From the NCBI RefSeq assembly GCF_001465545.3, contig NZ_CP013480.3, positions 4,650,001 to 4,714,000 of the forward strand: a stretch of 64,000 nt of DNA, written 5' to 3'. The stretch is from Pandoraea norimbergensis (GTDB lineage Bacteria; Pseudomonadota; Gammaproteobacteria; Burkholderiales; Burkholderiaceae). A program made the position numbers and the translations under genes. Under the pieces are notes generated by a model, which searched no databases, was not told where the DNA came from, and worked only from the letters and a program-made list of their open reading frames with translations. How positions within the stretch are numbered: the first letter of the stretch is position 1; each line of letters begins with the position of its first letter. This document shows positions 35,856 through 44,959 of the stretch, piece after piece.

Positions 35856-36040
35856 CAGCGCTACCCGACTCCGCCTACAGCGCGACGCTGGTCTCGCTGA
35901 CAGCGCGAACGATTGGCACTCCCTACCATGGAATCAACCGCCGCCACACCGGGCGGCAACTGCGGCGACGGCGCACCAGCGCCATCGCATGACGCAGTCA
36001 GTACCACGGAGTACCCAATCCCAACCGGAAAGGAGTTGTT

Positions 36041-36247
36041 ATGAACTCGGATCAGATCAAGGGCAAGTGGAATCAACTGAAGGGCGAAGCCAAGAAGCAG
36101 TGGGGCAAGGTGACCGATGACGATCTGCTCAAGATCGAAGGCAACCGCGACAAGTTCGTGGGCGTAATCCAGGAACGCTACGGCAAGGAAAAGGCCGAGG
36201 CGGAACGTGAAGTCGACACCTGGAACAAGGACCACAAGCTCTGGTAA
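36041..36247 (+). CDS. CsbD family stress protein
   Basis: The 68-residue hydrophilic protein is a typical CsbD (MNSDQIKGKWNQLKGEAKKQWG, then DDLLKIEGNRDKFVGVIQERYG and a C-terminal WNKDHKLW). CsbD family proteins accumulate under general stress in many bacteria; the biochemical role is unknown. AAGGAG is positioned well before ATG 36041. It lies in the stress gene cluster after the histidine kinase. Confidence 0.92.
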   Translation: MNSDQIKGKWNQLKGEAKKQWGKVTDDDLLKIEGNRDKFVGVIQERYGKEKAEAEREVDTWNKDHKLW

Positions 36248-36381
36248 GCACCACGGTAGCGTCCGTCGGGAGGCGGACGCGCCGGCAGGGGTCGAGCGCC
36301 ACAGAGCGCTTCCCCGGCACCCTTGTTAGCCCCCTTGGCCACTATCGCCGCCGCTATCGCTATCTCTCAAGGAGAACTCAA

Positions 36382-36519
36382 ATGAAACGACTGATCGCCA
36401 TCGCTCTGCTCTCCGGCTTCGCGCTGGGTCTTGCTGGCTGCAACACCGTCCATGGTGCGGGTACGGACATCGAAAAGGGTGGTGAAGCCATCCAGGGTGC
36501 CGCCGACCGCAACAAGTAA
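36382..36519 (+). CDS. entericidin A/B family lipoprotein
   Basis: This 45-residue pre-lipoprotein has signal MKRLIAIALLSGFALGLAG, lipobox cysteine at 20, and the entericidin core NTVHGAGTDIEKGGEAIQGAA. The mature peptide is about 25 residues and membrane-anchored. Entericidins are small stress-induced lipoproteins, in E. coli an antidote/toxin pair; only one copy is seen here. CAAGGAGAA precedes the ATG. Confidence 0.92.
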   Translation: MKRLIAIALLSGFALGLAGCNTVHGAGTDIEKGGEAIQGAADRNK

Positions 36520-36586
36520 CGGCTAGCGAAGACAACGAAGCCCACGAAGACATCAACTATCTGCTCGTTCACTGGAGGACTTTGAC

Positions 36587-37168
36587 ATGCAACACCGACT
36601 CGCTCTGAACTGGCTGACCTGTGCCGTGCTGGCCGCAAGCGCCTTTGGCGCTGCCTCGGCCAGCGCCGCCGACGCCGCCACCAAAGACCGCTACGACGCC
36701 GCGCAGAAATCTGCCGAGGCCGACTACAAGGCATCGGTCGCGCGTTGCGAAGACCTGAAGGACAACGCCAAGAAGGTCTGTGTCGAGAACGCCAAGGGCA
36801 ACGAGAAGGTTGCCAAGGCCAATGCCGAAGCCGACTACAAGAACACGCCGAAGGCGCGCTATGACGCGGCAGTCGCGAAGGCCGATGCCGACTACAGCGT
36901 CGCCAAGCTGCGCTGCGACGACAAGAAGGGCAACGAGAAGGATGTCTGCGCGAAGGATGCCGACGCCGCCAAGACCAAGGCCTATGGCGACGCCAAAGTG
37001 ATGCGCACGAGCCGCGAGTCGTCTAAGGACACCGCGACGGCGCGTCAGGATGCCAACGCCGACGCGAACAAGGCGCAGTACAAGGCCGCCGTGGAGCGTT
37101 GCGACAGCATGACGGGCAACAGCAAGGATGCCTGCGTGGCCGACGCCAAGGTGCGCTTCAATCAATAA
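36587..37168 (+). CDS. exported Ala/Lys/Asp-rich protein with three C-X10-C repeats
   Basis: The 193-residue product has a signal peptide (cleavage near ASA-AD, residue 27) followed by a charged helical repeat. Three cysteine pairs, 54/65, 110/121 and 172/183, each have exactly ten residues between them and sit in a similar context (RC-D/E-x-x-x-x-N-x-K-x-x-C). YDAA and ADADY segments recur with them. The pattern suggests three helical hairpins each closed by a disulfide in the periplasm. I do not know a function; similar proteins are sometimes labelled TolA-like. GGAGG precedes the ATG. Confidence 0.8.
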   Translation: MQHRLALNWLTCAVLAASAFGAASASAADAATKDRYDAAQKSAEADYKASVARCEDLKDNAKKVCVENAKGNEKVAKANAEADYKNTPKARYDAAVAKADADYSVAKLRCDDKKGNEKDVCAKDADAAKTKAYGDAKVMRTSRESSKDTATARQDANADANKAQYKAAVERCDSMTGNSKDACVADAKVRFNQ

Positions 37169-37735
37169 ACAAGACGTAGCAAAGACGTTGACGACAGCAG
37201 TACCCGAACCCGCGGCGGTGCCGCGCCCGGTTTAGCAGGGGAGGAGAGGTGTCTCGGCAGGCGCGCGGTGCCACCCGCGGTACCACCGTGATCCACAGGG
37301 ACAGCACGCCCGGCAATGAGAGACACCGACGGCAGGCGGATGTCGCGCAAGCGGCATCCGCCGCTGTTTTTGCACCACAGCGCGCAGACGGCCATGTAAA
37401 TGAATGTAACAAGTGCCGCGCCGCTGTCACCCGTTTCGCGCATCCACGACCACCGCTGTCGTCAACCGAAACGAGCGCAAACCGTTGATTCTGAATAGAA
37501 TGGGTGCGTGATTCACACGTTTGGCGGCCGCTTTTCCACGCCCGAACGTTCCCCACCCCGTGCGAATGCGCATACTTTGCAACAATTGCGCAGCACCCGC
37601 GTTTCGGAACTTCAGTAAAGTTAAGCCAAGGAATCTGACAAACCCAAGGTGCCGGCGGGCACCCGGCGAGTCGGCCGGCATGGTGCCGTCCGGGCGCTGT
37701 TCTCAGTACGCTGCCAAGTCCGCAGGAGAAATATC
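37169..37735. other. intergenic region with a possible terminator
   Basis: No credible gene in 567 bp. GGCGGATG (37335-37342) and CATCCGCC (37355-37362) form a stem followed by GCTGTTTTT, a possible terminator for the C-X10-C gene about 170 bp upstream. The remaining sequence shows nothing that I recognise. Confidence 0.4.
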
Positions 37736-38050
37736 ATGAAAGCCAAGTTTGCCGCCCTTGCCATCGCCGGCGTCGCGCTCGCCGCGGGTGCGATCGGAAC
37801 TGCGCAGGCACACGTCTCGGTGGGCATCGGCATCGGTGTGCCGCTCGTCGTCCCGGGCCCGGTCTACGCACCGCCGCCCGTCTACGTGGCACCGCCCCCG
37901 CCCGTCTATGTGGCCCCTGCGCCCGCCTACTATGGCCCGCCGCCGGTTTATGTCGCCCCGGCACCGGTGTACTACGGCCGCCCCTACTACGGACGCCCCT
38001 ACGGCTACGGTCGCGGTTACTGGCGTCATGGCCAGTGGTACGGCTATTGA
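37736..38050 (+). CDS. exported Tyr/Pro-rich repeat protein
   Basis: The 104-residue protein has a clear signal peptide (cleavage near AQA-HV, residue 25), a short GIGIGVPLVV strand, then PVYVAPPP-type repeats and a Tyr/Gly/Arg-rich end with RPYYGRPY and YWRHGQWYGY. Such proteins are thought to be in the periplasm or at the outer membrane; function is unknown. The AGGAG ribosome site supports ATG 37736. A strong terminator follows. Confidence 0.82.
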   Translation: MKAKFAALAIAGVALAAGAIGTAQAHVSVGIGIGVPLVVPGPVYAPPPVYVAPPPPVYVAPAPAYYGPPPVYVAPAPVYYGRPYYGRPYGYGRGYWRHGQWYGY

Positions 38051-38112
38051 TCCGGCCTCAATCGAATGATGAATGAGGGCAACGGGCGCATGATCTGATG
38101 CCCTCGTTTAAT

Positions 38113-38155
38113 AAAAAACGCGCCACCGATGCTTTCGTCGGTGGCGCGTTTTTTT
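38113..38155. terminator. bidirectional terminator
   Basis: An 11-bp stem, CGCGCCACCGA (38119-38129) with TCGGTGGCGCG (38138-38148), has an 8-nt loop and is flanked by A6 and T7. It serves the Tyr/Pro-rich gene and the convergent chemoreceptor gene. Confidence 0.93.
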
Positions 38156-38216
38156 ATGGGCACAGGGCAATAAGCCCACTGCGTCTGCGTGACTACGCCC
38201 TTACGCGATCATGCGA

Positions 38217-39629
38217 TCACGCCATCACACGATAAGCAATCCGGAAGCCACCCCAGTGACGCCCATTCACATAGATGGGGGCAGACGCATCCTTCATCAC
38301 CACGAACTCGCCTCCGCCCATATCGCGCCGATACGTTTGCAACAGCAGCGGTTTCGTGTTGCTCCCTGCCGCCGCCCCCGTGCGGTCATTGAACAGTCGA
38401 CGGTTGCGGCAATGCGCCGCATTCCAAACCGGATCGTTGGTCGGCGCCTGCGAGAACTTGCGGTTATGCGTCGGCAGGTAGCCGTTCTCGTCGACGGCGG
38501 CGCAAAAGGCGATGCGCTCGCTCAGTGAGAGCAACGGCTCCTGAATCGTCGGCAGCGTTTCGTCGGTAAAGCGCGTGAAGCGCGCCATCAACTGCTGTGG
38601 ATTCGACCCCGGAATCGGTTCGTAGCGACGATCGAACAACTCCTGCTCGCTGATCTTGCCCTTCGCGAGCGCCGCCTCGAAGGTCTCGCCCACTTGCTTC
38701 GCGGCACGTCGCACGGCGCGGATGAATGGCGTGTCTTCCGTTTCCACATCCGCCTCGGCGATCAGGCCGATCAGGTGCTCCGATACCGAGAGCAGCCCGT
38801 TAATCCGTTCGCGTGCGTTTTCGACATGCTCGGCGGAATGCGCGACACCATCGGCCATTTCATCGACGTGCGCAACGAGCGTGCTGCATTCGTTCTCGAT
38901 GGCCTCGCTTGCCTGCACGATCTGCCCGGCCTGACGGTCGAACGTGTCGAGCGCGGTACCCGCCGTCTCGATCACGCTCGCGATGGCTCGTGTACCTTCG
39001 CGCGCTTCGTTCGCACGGGCCACATTGGTGTTGCTCTCGCGCATCAGCCGCTGAGTGCGCTCGGCCAGTGCGGCGAGGGTTTGTTCGATTTGCTGAGTGG
39101 CTTCTGAGGTCTTGCTGGCCAGTTGTTTGACTTCGGTGGCCACCACCGCAAAGCTGCGCCCCGCGACACCGGCGCGGGCGGCTTCGATCGCGGCATTGAG
39201 GGCGAGAAGATTGGTCTGGCGCGCAATGACCGAGATGCCTTCGGCCACCTTGCCCACGTGTTCGAGCGCGTCGCGCAGACCGGCAATTTCACCGGCCATG
39301 CCCGACACGCCCTCGACCAGCCCGTGAATGGAAGCCAGAGACGCGTCGGCGGTGCCACGCGACGCCGCAATCTCGGCGCTCGCCCGATCGGCGATGTCGC
39401 GGGCTTCGCGCGCGGCGGCCGCAATCTGCTGATTCCCTTCGCTGGTGTCGGCGGCAGCGCGCTGAAGTTCCTGAAACACTTCGGCCTGCCGTTTGATGCG
39501 CACGGCGATTTCGTCGACGTTACCGGCGATATCGCACAGCTCGATGCCAAGGGTGCCGGCACTGTCGGCCACCTCGCTCATGATTGTGACGGTCTGCGCG
39601 GCTGCCCCGCGGCGCGTGAATAGCCCCAT
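38217..39629 (-). CDS. soluble methyl-accepting chemotaxis protein
   Basis: The 470-residue chemoreceptor has no signal or membrane helix. A signalling domain occupies about residues 60-300, with the hairpin tip [23 protein letters not shown] near 133-155 nearly identical to the canonical MCP tip. The C-terminal 150 residues form a separate module ([58 protein letters not shown]) also seen at the end of other cytoplasmic receptors and probably the sensory part. It would bind CheA/CheW; no other chemotaxis genes are in the window. Confidence 0.87.
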   Translation of the reverse strand: MGLFTRRGAAAQTVTIMSEVADSAGTLGIELCDIAGNVDEIAVRIKRQAEVFQELQRAAADTSEGNQQIAAAAREARDIADRASAEIAASRGTADASLASIHGLVEGVSGMAGEIAGLRDALEHVGKVAEGISVIARQTNLLALNAAIEAARAGVAGRSFAVVATEVKQLASKTSEATQQIEQTLAALAERTQRLMRESNTNVARANEAREGTRAIASVIETAGTALDTFDRQAGQIVQASEAIENECSTLVAHVDEMADGVAHSAEHVENARERINGLLSVSEHLIGLIAEADVETEDTPFIRAVRRAAKQVGETFEAALAKGKISEQELFDRRYEPIPGSNPQQLMARFTRFTDETLPTIQEPLLSLSERIAFCAAVDENGYLPTHNRKFSQAPTNDPVWNAAHCRNRRLFNDRTGAAAGSNTKPLLLQTYRRDMGGGEFVVMKDASAPIYVNGRHWGGFRIAYRVMA

Positions 39630-39869
39630 CGTCGTCTCCTCGCATCTCTGATCTGATTTTTATGGCGAAGGTGCGCGCCTGCCGGTCCGGCGTGCGCGCC
39701 CTGCGCTGATGTGTCGAAAAGTATAACGGGAGAAAAAATGGCCGACTTGAGGGTTTCCTCGCTTCGCACAAGCCCGCCCGCGACGCTGTCGCAGCCGGCT
39801 TGCGGGCCCTGCCCCGCGTGTTTTCCGCACCTTATGGGGGCACCCTCTCATGCACGCCTTACGCGGGAC

Positions 39870-40796
39870 TTACTGCGGGGGTTCAAAGTCCGTCAGGGAT
39901 TGCGATAGCGCAAGCTTCAGCGCGTCCCCCAATGCGACGGCGAGCGCGCCGGCATCGCGGCGGCGCAGCAACGCGACTTCGCACACGGCGTGCGGGTCGT
40001 CGAGCGTCACCCGGCAGACGCCGGCACCGGCCATGGCGGCCAGACTTTCCGGCACGATGGCTACGCCAAAGCCCGCCTCGACCAGATTCATTTGGGCGAT
40101 CTTGCGCGAGGTCGCCGCCGCCGCGCGGGGAAAGAACCCGTGCTGCTGGCACAACTGCGCCACCCGGTAGCTCAGGCCGCCGCGCTCGCGATGGGGAATT
40201 GAGACAAAGGGCTCGTCGCCAAGCGCCGCCACCGTTATCGACGTCTCACCGGCCAGCGGGTGTCCGCCCGGCACCAGCAATACCAGACGCTCGATGGCGA
40301 TGCGCTCGCAGATCAGCGACGGCGCGGGGCGCAGCACCGGCAGGCGCACGAGCCCAAGATCGATGCGGCCAGCTTCAATTTCGTCTTGCTGTTGCTCGGA
40401 CGACAACGTCGATATCTCGACACTGACTCCCGCATTGGCGGATAAATGCGCGTGCAATGCGGCAGGCAGTTCTCCCGCAAACGGCACCGAGGTGGAATGG
40501 GCGAGGCGCACTGAGCCCTGCTCGCCGCGCGCCACGCTGCGTGTAAGCGCTACCGACCCTTCAAGTTCGGTGAGCACGCGGCGCGCTTCGTCCACGAACG
40601 TGCGTCCGGCGGGCGTGAGCGTCACGCCCTTGGATGAGCGCTCCAGCAGCACCGCCTGCAATTCGCGTTCGAGTTCCGAGATCTGACGGCTCAGCGCCGA
40701 CTGCGCGACAAACAGCCGTTCAGCGGCAGCGCTGAAGCCGCCCGCATCCACCACTTCGAGGAAATACCGCAACTGCCGCAGCGACACCATGGTCAT
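39870..40796 (-). CDS. LysR-type transcriptional regulator
   Basis: The 308-residue protein has the winged-helix N-terminus VSLRQLRYFLEVVDAGGFSAAAERLFVAQSALSRQISELE and an effector domain with VRLAHSTSVPFAGELPAALHAHL. It is divergent from the TauE/SafE-type gene with 121 bp between starts, so that gene is its likely target. I start at ATG 40796; ATG 40790 is equally possible, and the frame to 40847 is open but lacks family similarity. Confidence 0.86.
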   Translation of the reverse strand: MTMVSLRQLRYFLEVVDAGGFSAAAERLFVAQSALSRQISELERELQAVLLERSSKGVTLTPAGRTFVDEARRVLTELEGSVALTRSVARGEQGSVRLAHSTSVPFAGELPAALHAHLSANAGVSVEISTLSSEQQQDEIEAGRIDLGLVRLPVLRPAPSLICERIAIERLVLLVPGGHPLAGETSITVAALGDEPFVSIPHRERGGLSYRVAQLCQQHGFFPRAAAATSRKIAQMNLVEAGFGVAIVPESLAAMAGAGVCRVTLDDPHAVCEVALLRRRDAGALAVALGDALKLALSQSLTDFEPPQ

Positions 40797-40816
40797 GCCG
40801 TTTCGAGATCGAATAT

Positions 40817-40836
40817 CGCCACATTCTATATTGGCG
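40817..40836. promoter_or_regulatory. candidate LysR site between LysR and TSUP genes
   Basis: CGCCA (40817-40821), ten bases, TGGCG (40832-40836): an inverted repeat in the divergent promoter region. It is positioned where a LysR dimer would be expected. Confidence 0.35.
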
Positions 40837-40917
40837 CGGTGCAGCACCCCGGCCCTATGCTGACGGAAAGCGCAGGCCTTCGCGGCCCCCTCCCCGATTA
40901 CCCGCCACCCACCCTTT

Positions 40918-41688
40918 ATGCCGTTCCCTCAGTTCGACACCTTCGCCGCTGCACTCCCCTCACTTCATGCGTGGCTGTTGATGAGCGCGGCGCTCGTCGT
41001 CGCCTACCTCATCTTCGGCATTGCAGGCTTTGGCACTGCGCTGGTCGCGAGCCCGGTGCTCGCTTACACCTTGCCGGTGGCGCAGATCGTGCCGATGCTC
41101 GCCCTGCTCGACTTCAGCGCCGCCTCGGGCAATGTGGTGCGCAACGCTCGCGCGGCCGACACGAGCGAATTGCGGCGCTTGCTACCGGCGATGCTCGTCG
41201 GCAGCCTCGCGGGCGCAGCGTTGCTGCTGCACCTTCGCCCGGAAACGCTGCTGCGCGCGCTCGCGTGGTTCGTGTGCGGCTATGCCGTCTTTGCGCTGAT
41301 CGGCCCGCGCGCCAAATCGCGGCTCTCACAGCAGTGGGCGATCCCGTTCGGCACCGTGGGCGGCGTGTTCAGCGCGATGTTCGGCAGCGGCGGCTTCATT
41401 TATGCGATCTATCTGACCAGCCGGCTCGAACGCGTGGAGTCGATGCGCGTGACGCAGGCCACGCTCATCGGATTCAGCACGCTGGTGCGTGCCGTGTTGT
41501 TCCTGCTGGCGGGCGTCTATGCCGATCTGTCGATGCTGGTGACGACCGTCACGCTGGTGCCCGCGATGATGCTGGGCATGTGGCTGGGCAAACGGGTCAC
41601 GCTGCATCTGTCGCGTGCGCAGTTCGTGAAAGTGGTGAATCTCGTGGTGCTCGCCGCTGGCGTGGCGCTATTGCTGCATAGCAAATAG
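40918..41688 (+). CDS. TauE/SafE (TSUP) family permease
   Basis: The 256-residue inner-membrane protein has seven or eight hydrophobic segments and the paired half-repeats of the family: YLIFGIAGFGTALVASPVLAY in the first half and FGTVGGVFSAMFGSGGFIYAIYL in the second. Members export or import sulfite, sulfoacetate, taurine-derived sulfonates and some organic acids. The divergent LysR gene suggests substrate induction, but no sulfonate catabolic genes are adjacent. Substrate is unknown. Confidence 0.85.
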   Translation: MPFPQFDTFAAALPSLHAWLLMSAALVVAYLIFGIAGFGTALVASPVLAYTLPVAQIVPMLALLDFSAASGNVVRNARAADTSELRRLLPAMLVGSLAGAALLLHLRPETLLRALAWFVCGYAVFALIGPRAKSRLSQQWAIPFGTVGGVFSAMFGSGGFIYAIYLTSRLERVESMRVTQATLIGFSTLVRAVLFLLAGVYADLSMLVTTVTLVPAMMLGMWLGKRVTLHLSRAQFVKVVNLVVLAAGVALLLHSK

Positions 41689-41789
41689 TCTCTGCACCGC
41701 CGAGCAGAATCTCACGCAAGACAGCGCGCGCACGCGCTCATCGAAGGTATGCTGACGGCCTCTGCCCTCTTGCGTCCGATGTTGTCACC

Positions 41790-42722
41790 ATGACCCTGCC
41801 CGCTCTGCTCGTCTTCGGCGAAGCCCTCACTGATCTGATTCGCCAGCCGCAGGGCGATGGCCGCCAGTGGGTGAGCCGTGCCGGTGGCGCTTGCTGGAAC
41901 GTGGCACGCGTCACCGCCGCCATGGGCGTGGCAACCGGCTACGGCGGGGCCATCAGCACCCATTCGCCGTTTGGCACCGAATTGCTCGCCTTGTCTGAGG
42001 CGGCAGGTCTCGATGCCCGATTCGTGCAGGCCGTGGACCGTCCACCGCTACTCGCCGTCGTCCATCGACACGATCCCCCCGCCTACTTCTTCCTTGGCGA
42101 AGGGGCGGCCGATCTGGCCTTCGATCCGAATGCGCTGCCCGATGGCTGGCAAACGGCCGCCCGCGTGGCGCACTTCGGCTGCATCAGTCTCGTGCGGGAG
42201 CCACTCGCCAGCACCCTGCTCGATCTGGCCGAACAACTGCATGCGCGCGGCGTAGCCATCAGCTTCGATCCGAATCTGCGCAACCTGATGGGGCCGGAAT
42301 ACGTTGTGACGTTCACTCGCATGGCGCGCGTGGCCACTTGGCTCAAGTTGTCCATCGAGGATTTGCGCGCGTTGTATCCCTCGCAAGCCGACGACGCGGC
42401 ATTGGCCGAGGTCCGCCGCGTCGCGCCACAAGCGACGTTATTGCTGACCGACGGCGAACACGGCATGCGCTTGCTCACCCCTGACGGCGTTGAACTCAGG
42501 CAACCGGCCTACCACGTGGCCGTGGCCGATACCGTAGGCGCGGGCGACGCCAGCATCGGCGGGTGGCTTGCCAGCCTGTCACGTCAGCCGGACGCGCCCC
42601 TTGCCACACACCTGCGCAACGCGGCGGCGGCCGCCGCACTGGCCTGCACCCGAACCGGTGCGCATGCGCCGACTTGGGACGACGTTCAAGCCCTAGTCGC
42701 GGCGCAACCCAGCCTCACCTGA
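41790..42722 (+). CDS. PfkB-family carbohydrate kinase (fructokinase-like)
   Basis: The 310-residue sugar kinase starts ALLVFGEALTDLI, has the glycine-rich substrate site RAGGACWNVARVTAAMG and the C-terminal PfkB signature DTVGAGDASIGGWLA with catalytic Asp. It phosphorylates a ketose or similar sugar with ATP in the cytoplasm. The GAGDAS form with Ser instead of the common Ala/Thr-Phe is a minor variation. It stands alone between the TSUP gene and a LysR gene, so its pathway is unclear. Confidence 0.87.
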   Translation: MTLPALLVFGEALTDLIRQPQGDGRQWVSRAGGACWNVARVTAAMGVATGYGGAISTHSPFGTELLALSEAAGLDARFVQAVDRPPLLAVVHRHDPPAYFFLGEGAADLAFDPNALPDGWQTAARVAHFGCISLVREPLASTLLDLAEQLHARGVAISFDPNLRNLMGPEYVVTFTRMARVATWLKLSIEDLRALYPSQADDAALAEVRRVAPQATLLLTDGEHGMRLLTPDGVELRQPAYHVAVADTVGAGDASIGGWLASLSRQPDAPLATHLRNAAAAAALACTRTGAHAPTWDDVQALVAAQPSLT

Positions 42723-42794
42723 GACGCCTCGCGCCGATTATCGAAAAAATGGCTATGATGACCACCAATCATCACCATTTCCGATGAATTCGAT

Positions 42795-43703
42795 ATGACG
42801 CCGGACCAATTGCTGACCTTCGCGACGGTGGCCGAACTGGGCAACATCAGCCATGCCGCCGAGGCATTGCACCTGTCGCAGCCGGCGGTCTCCGGGCAGT
42901 TGCGCTTATTGCAGGAATCGTTCGGCGAGCCGCTGTACCGCCGCGATGGACGCGGCATACGGCTGACCGCCGTGGGCGAGCAAGTCGCGGCGTACGCGAA
43001 CAAGTTGCGACAGGACTACCGGCAAGCGCTGGCGTTGCGCGACAGCCTGCGCGGGCTGGAAACAGGGGCCTTGCGCATCGGCGCGAGTACCACGCCTGCC
43101 AGTTACCTGCTGCCGTATGTCATCGCGGAATTCCACCAGCGCTACCCCGCCGTCGCGCTGCATATCGTCGACGGCAACACGAGCGAAATCGTCGCGCAGC
43201 TCGACAGTCTGGATGTTGCCTTTATCGAAGGCGCGGTGCCGCCCGGCCTGTCACCGGAAATTGCCGTGCGTCCGTGGCGCGACGACGAAGTCGTGGCCAT
43301 CGCGCGGTCCGACCACCCGCTCGCGCAGTTGCCCGGCGGTGCCTCGTTGCAAAGCATCGCGGAGTATCCGCTGATTCTGCGCGAACCGGGCTCCGGCGTG
43401 CGGGCGCTGGTGGCGCGCGCCTTCTCTGTTTCTGGGCTGGAACCCCGTGTCGCACTGGAACTGGCTGGGGTCGAAAGTATCAAGGAAGCGGTGCGTGCGG
43501 GCATGGGGATCGGCTTCGTCTCCGCGATGTCGATGCGTCATGAAGATGGCGCGTTGACCTCGGTTCGCATCGATCCGCCGCATGGCCTCAAGCGGCTGCT
43601 TACGGCACTGGTGCCGCACGCGGACGCGCTCAGCCGTCCGACCGAGCGCTTTCTCGCACAATGCTTTGCGGCAGACGCCGCCAGTCCGGCAGCCTCACGG
43701 TGA
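42795..43703 (+). CDS. LysR-type transcriptional regulator
   Basis: The 302-residue regulator has the N-terminal helix-turn-helix MTPDQLLTFATVAELGNISHAAEALHLSQPAVSGQL and an effector domain (GALRIGASTTPASYLLPYVIAEFH) of the CysB/CbbR-like subgroup. It follows the sugar kinase by 72 bp on the same strand. No divergent gene is available as an obvious target, so its regulon is unknown. ATG 42795 is the start that gives the family N-terminus. Confidence 0.86.
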   Translation: MTPDQLLTFATVAELGNISHAAEALHLSQPAVSGQLRLLQESFGEPLYRRDGRGIRLTAVGEQVAAYANKLRQDYRQALALRDSLRGLETGALRIGASTTPASYLLPYVIAEFHQRYPAVALHIVDGNTSEIVAQLDSLDVAFIEGAVPPGLSPEIAVRPWRDDEVVAIARSDHPLAQLPGGASLQSIAEYPLILREPGSGVRALVARAFSVSGLEPRVALELAGVESIKEAVRAGMGIGFVSAMSMRHEDGALTSVRIDPPHGLKRLLTALVPHADALSRPTERFLAQCFAADAASPAASR

Positions 43704-43790
43704 GAGGCGGCAGCGACCCCATCGTACGCTGCACGCCCCGCAGCCAGCTGACCGGACCGGCGCGTCGCCTGTCCCGTCCTCCAACGAGAC

Positions 43791-44897
43791 TTACTTGAAA
43801 TCCCACGCCATCTGCTCGGCCACGGAGGTGGCCGCCGACGAGCGCACGCAAACATCGAGGTAATCGGTCACGGGCGGCGGCGGCGAGGTGCCTTCGCCGA
43901 GCAAGCGATGGTTGTCGAACACGTAATCGAGCGAGGCAAACGCGCCATAACGACGCAATGCCTTCGCCATCAACCGGCCGTTGCCATTGCCGAGCTGGCG
44001 CGAGAGCGCGGGTGTCAACCGTTCGATCTCTGCGTCGCCGATATGCCGGAAACGCTCGCCCAGCGGCGCCACACCGCGCGCTCGGGCAAGGGCCGCTTCG
44101 ATCTCGCGAATCGTGCGCGTCGACGACTGCCCTGCCGACACGTGATACAGGTCGTGGCGCAGGCGAGGCAGAAACGCCAGATCGATCAGCGCATCGGCGC
44201 AAAAATCGACCGGCACCACGTCGAGCCGGTCATCGAGACCGCACGTGAACGCGCCCAGCAACTGCACCATACGGAACATCCAGAAGATGCTGCCCGACGG
44301 CTCGCAGCCGAGTTTGGTATGCCCCACGACAATCGACGGGCGCGCAACCACCAGCGGCAGCCCGGGCCATTCGCGCCGCAGCCGCGCCTCCGCCTCGGCC
44401 TTCGACGCCGTGTACGGCACCAGTTGATGATCGGCACGCGCCAGATCGTGCGACTCCTTGACCACGCCTGACATCGCATCGCCGCAGGCCATCGCGGTGC
44501 CCACATACACAAAGCGCTCGAGCACCGGCGAAGCGGCCACGGCGCGCGCGAGCGCCAGCGTGCCCGCGACGTTCACGGTATCGAGTTGCGGGTGTGCCGA
44601 GAACGAGGCAATGGCCCCCGCGTGGATCACGTGGGTCACGCGGCGCATGCGATGGTCGTCGTCGAACGAGATCGGTTGCGCGAGATCGCCGCACACGATG
44701 TTCGCTTCGGTGAGCGAGAGCCGGTGCACCGGGGCGACGCGAAACCGGTCCATCGCGGCGCGCACTCGTGCAAGACCGTCAGAGCTTGTGCGCGCACGCA
44801 CCAGCAGCAACAGCGACGGACCGAAGCCGTCTTTAAGAAGTTGGGCGACGACGGCGCCGCCCACAAAACCGGTACTGCCGGTGACGAGAATTCGCAT
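43791..44897 (-). CDS. extended SDR / thioester reductase-like NAD(P)-binding protein
   Basis: The 368-residue protein belongs to the NAD_binding_4 (male sterility/fatty acyl-CoA reductase-like) group. The Rossmann motif VTGSTGFVGGAVV is at residues 5-17, the active-site YTASK near 168, and ARPSIVVGHTKLG follows. The stand-alone form lacks adenylation and carrier domains, so it may reduce an acyl thioester or modify a polyketide/lipid intermediate. Neighbours give no pathway. GAGGCAAT precedes the ATG at 44897. Confidence 0.8.
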   Translation of the reverse strand: MRILVTGSTGFVGGAVVAQLLKDGFGPSLLLLVRARTSSDGLARVRAAMDRFRVAPVHRLSLTEANIVCGDLAQPISFDDDHRMRRVTHVIHAGAIASFSAHPQLDTVNVAGTLALARAVAASPVLERFVYVGTAMACGDAMSGVVKESHDLARADHQLVPYTASKAEAEARLRREWPGLPLVVARPSIVVGHTKLGCEPSGSIFWMFRMVQLLGAFTCGLDDRLDVVPVDFCADALIDLAFLPRLRHDLYHVSAGQSSTRTIREIEAALARARGVAPLGERFRHIGDAEIERLTPALSRQLGNGNGRLMAKALRRYGAFASLDYVFDNHRLLGEGTSPPPPVTDYLDVCVRSSAATSVAEQMAWDFK

Positions 44898-44959
44898 GGC
44901 TATTGCCTCTCAATGCTAGGGCTTGTTCACCCTAAAAGGCAGGAACGCCGTACCAACGA

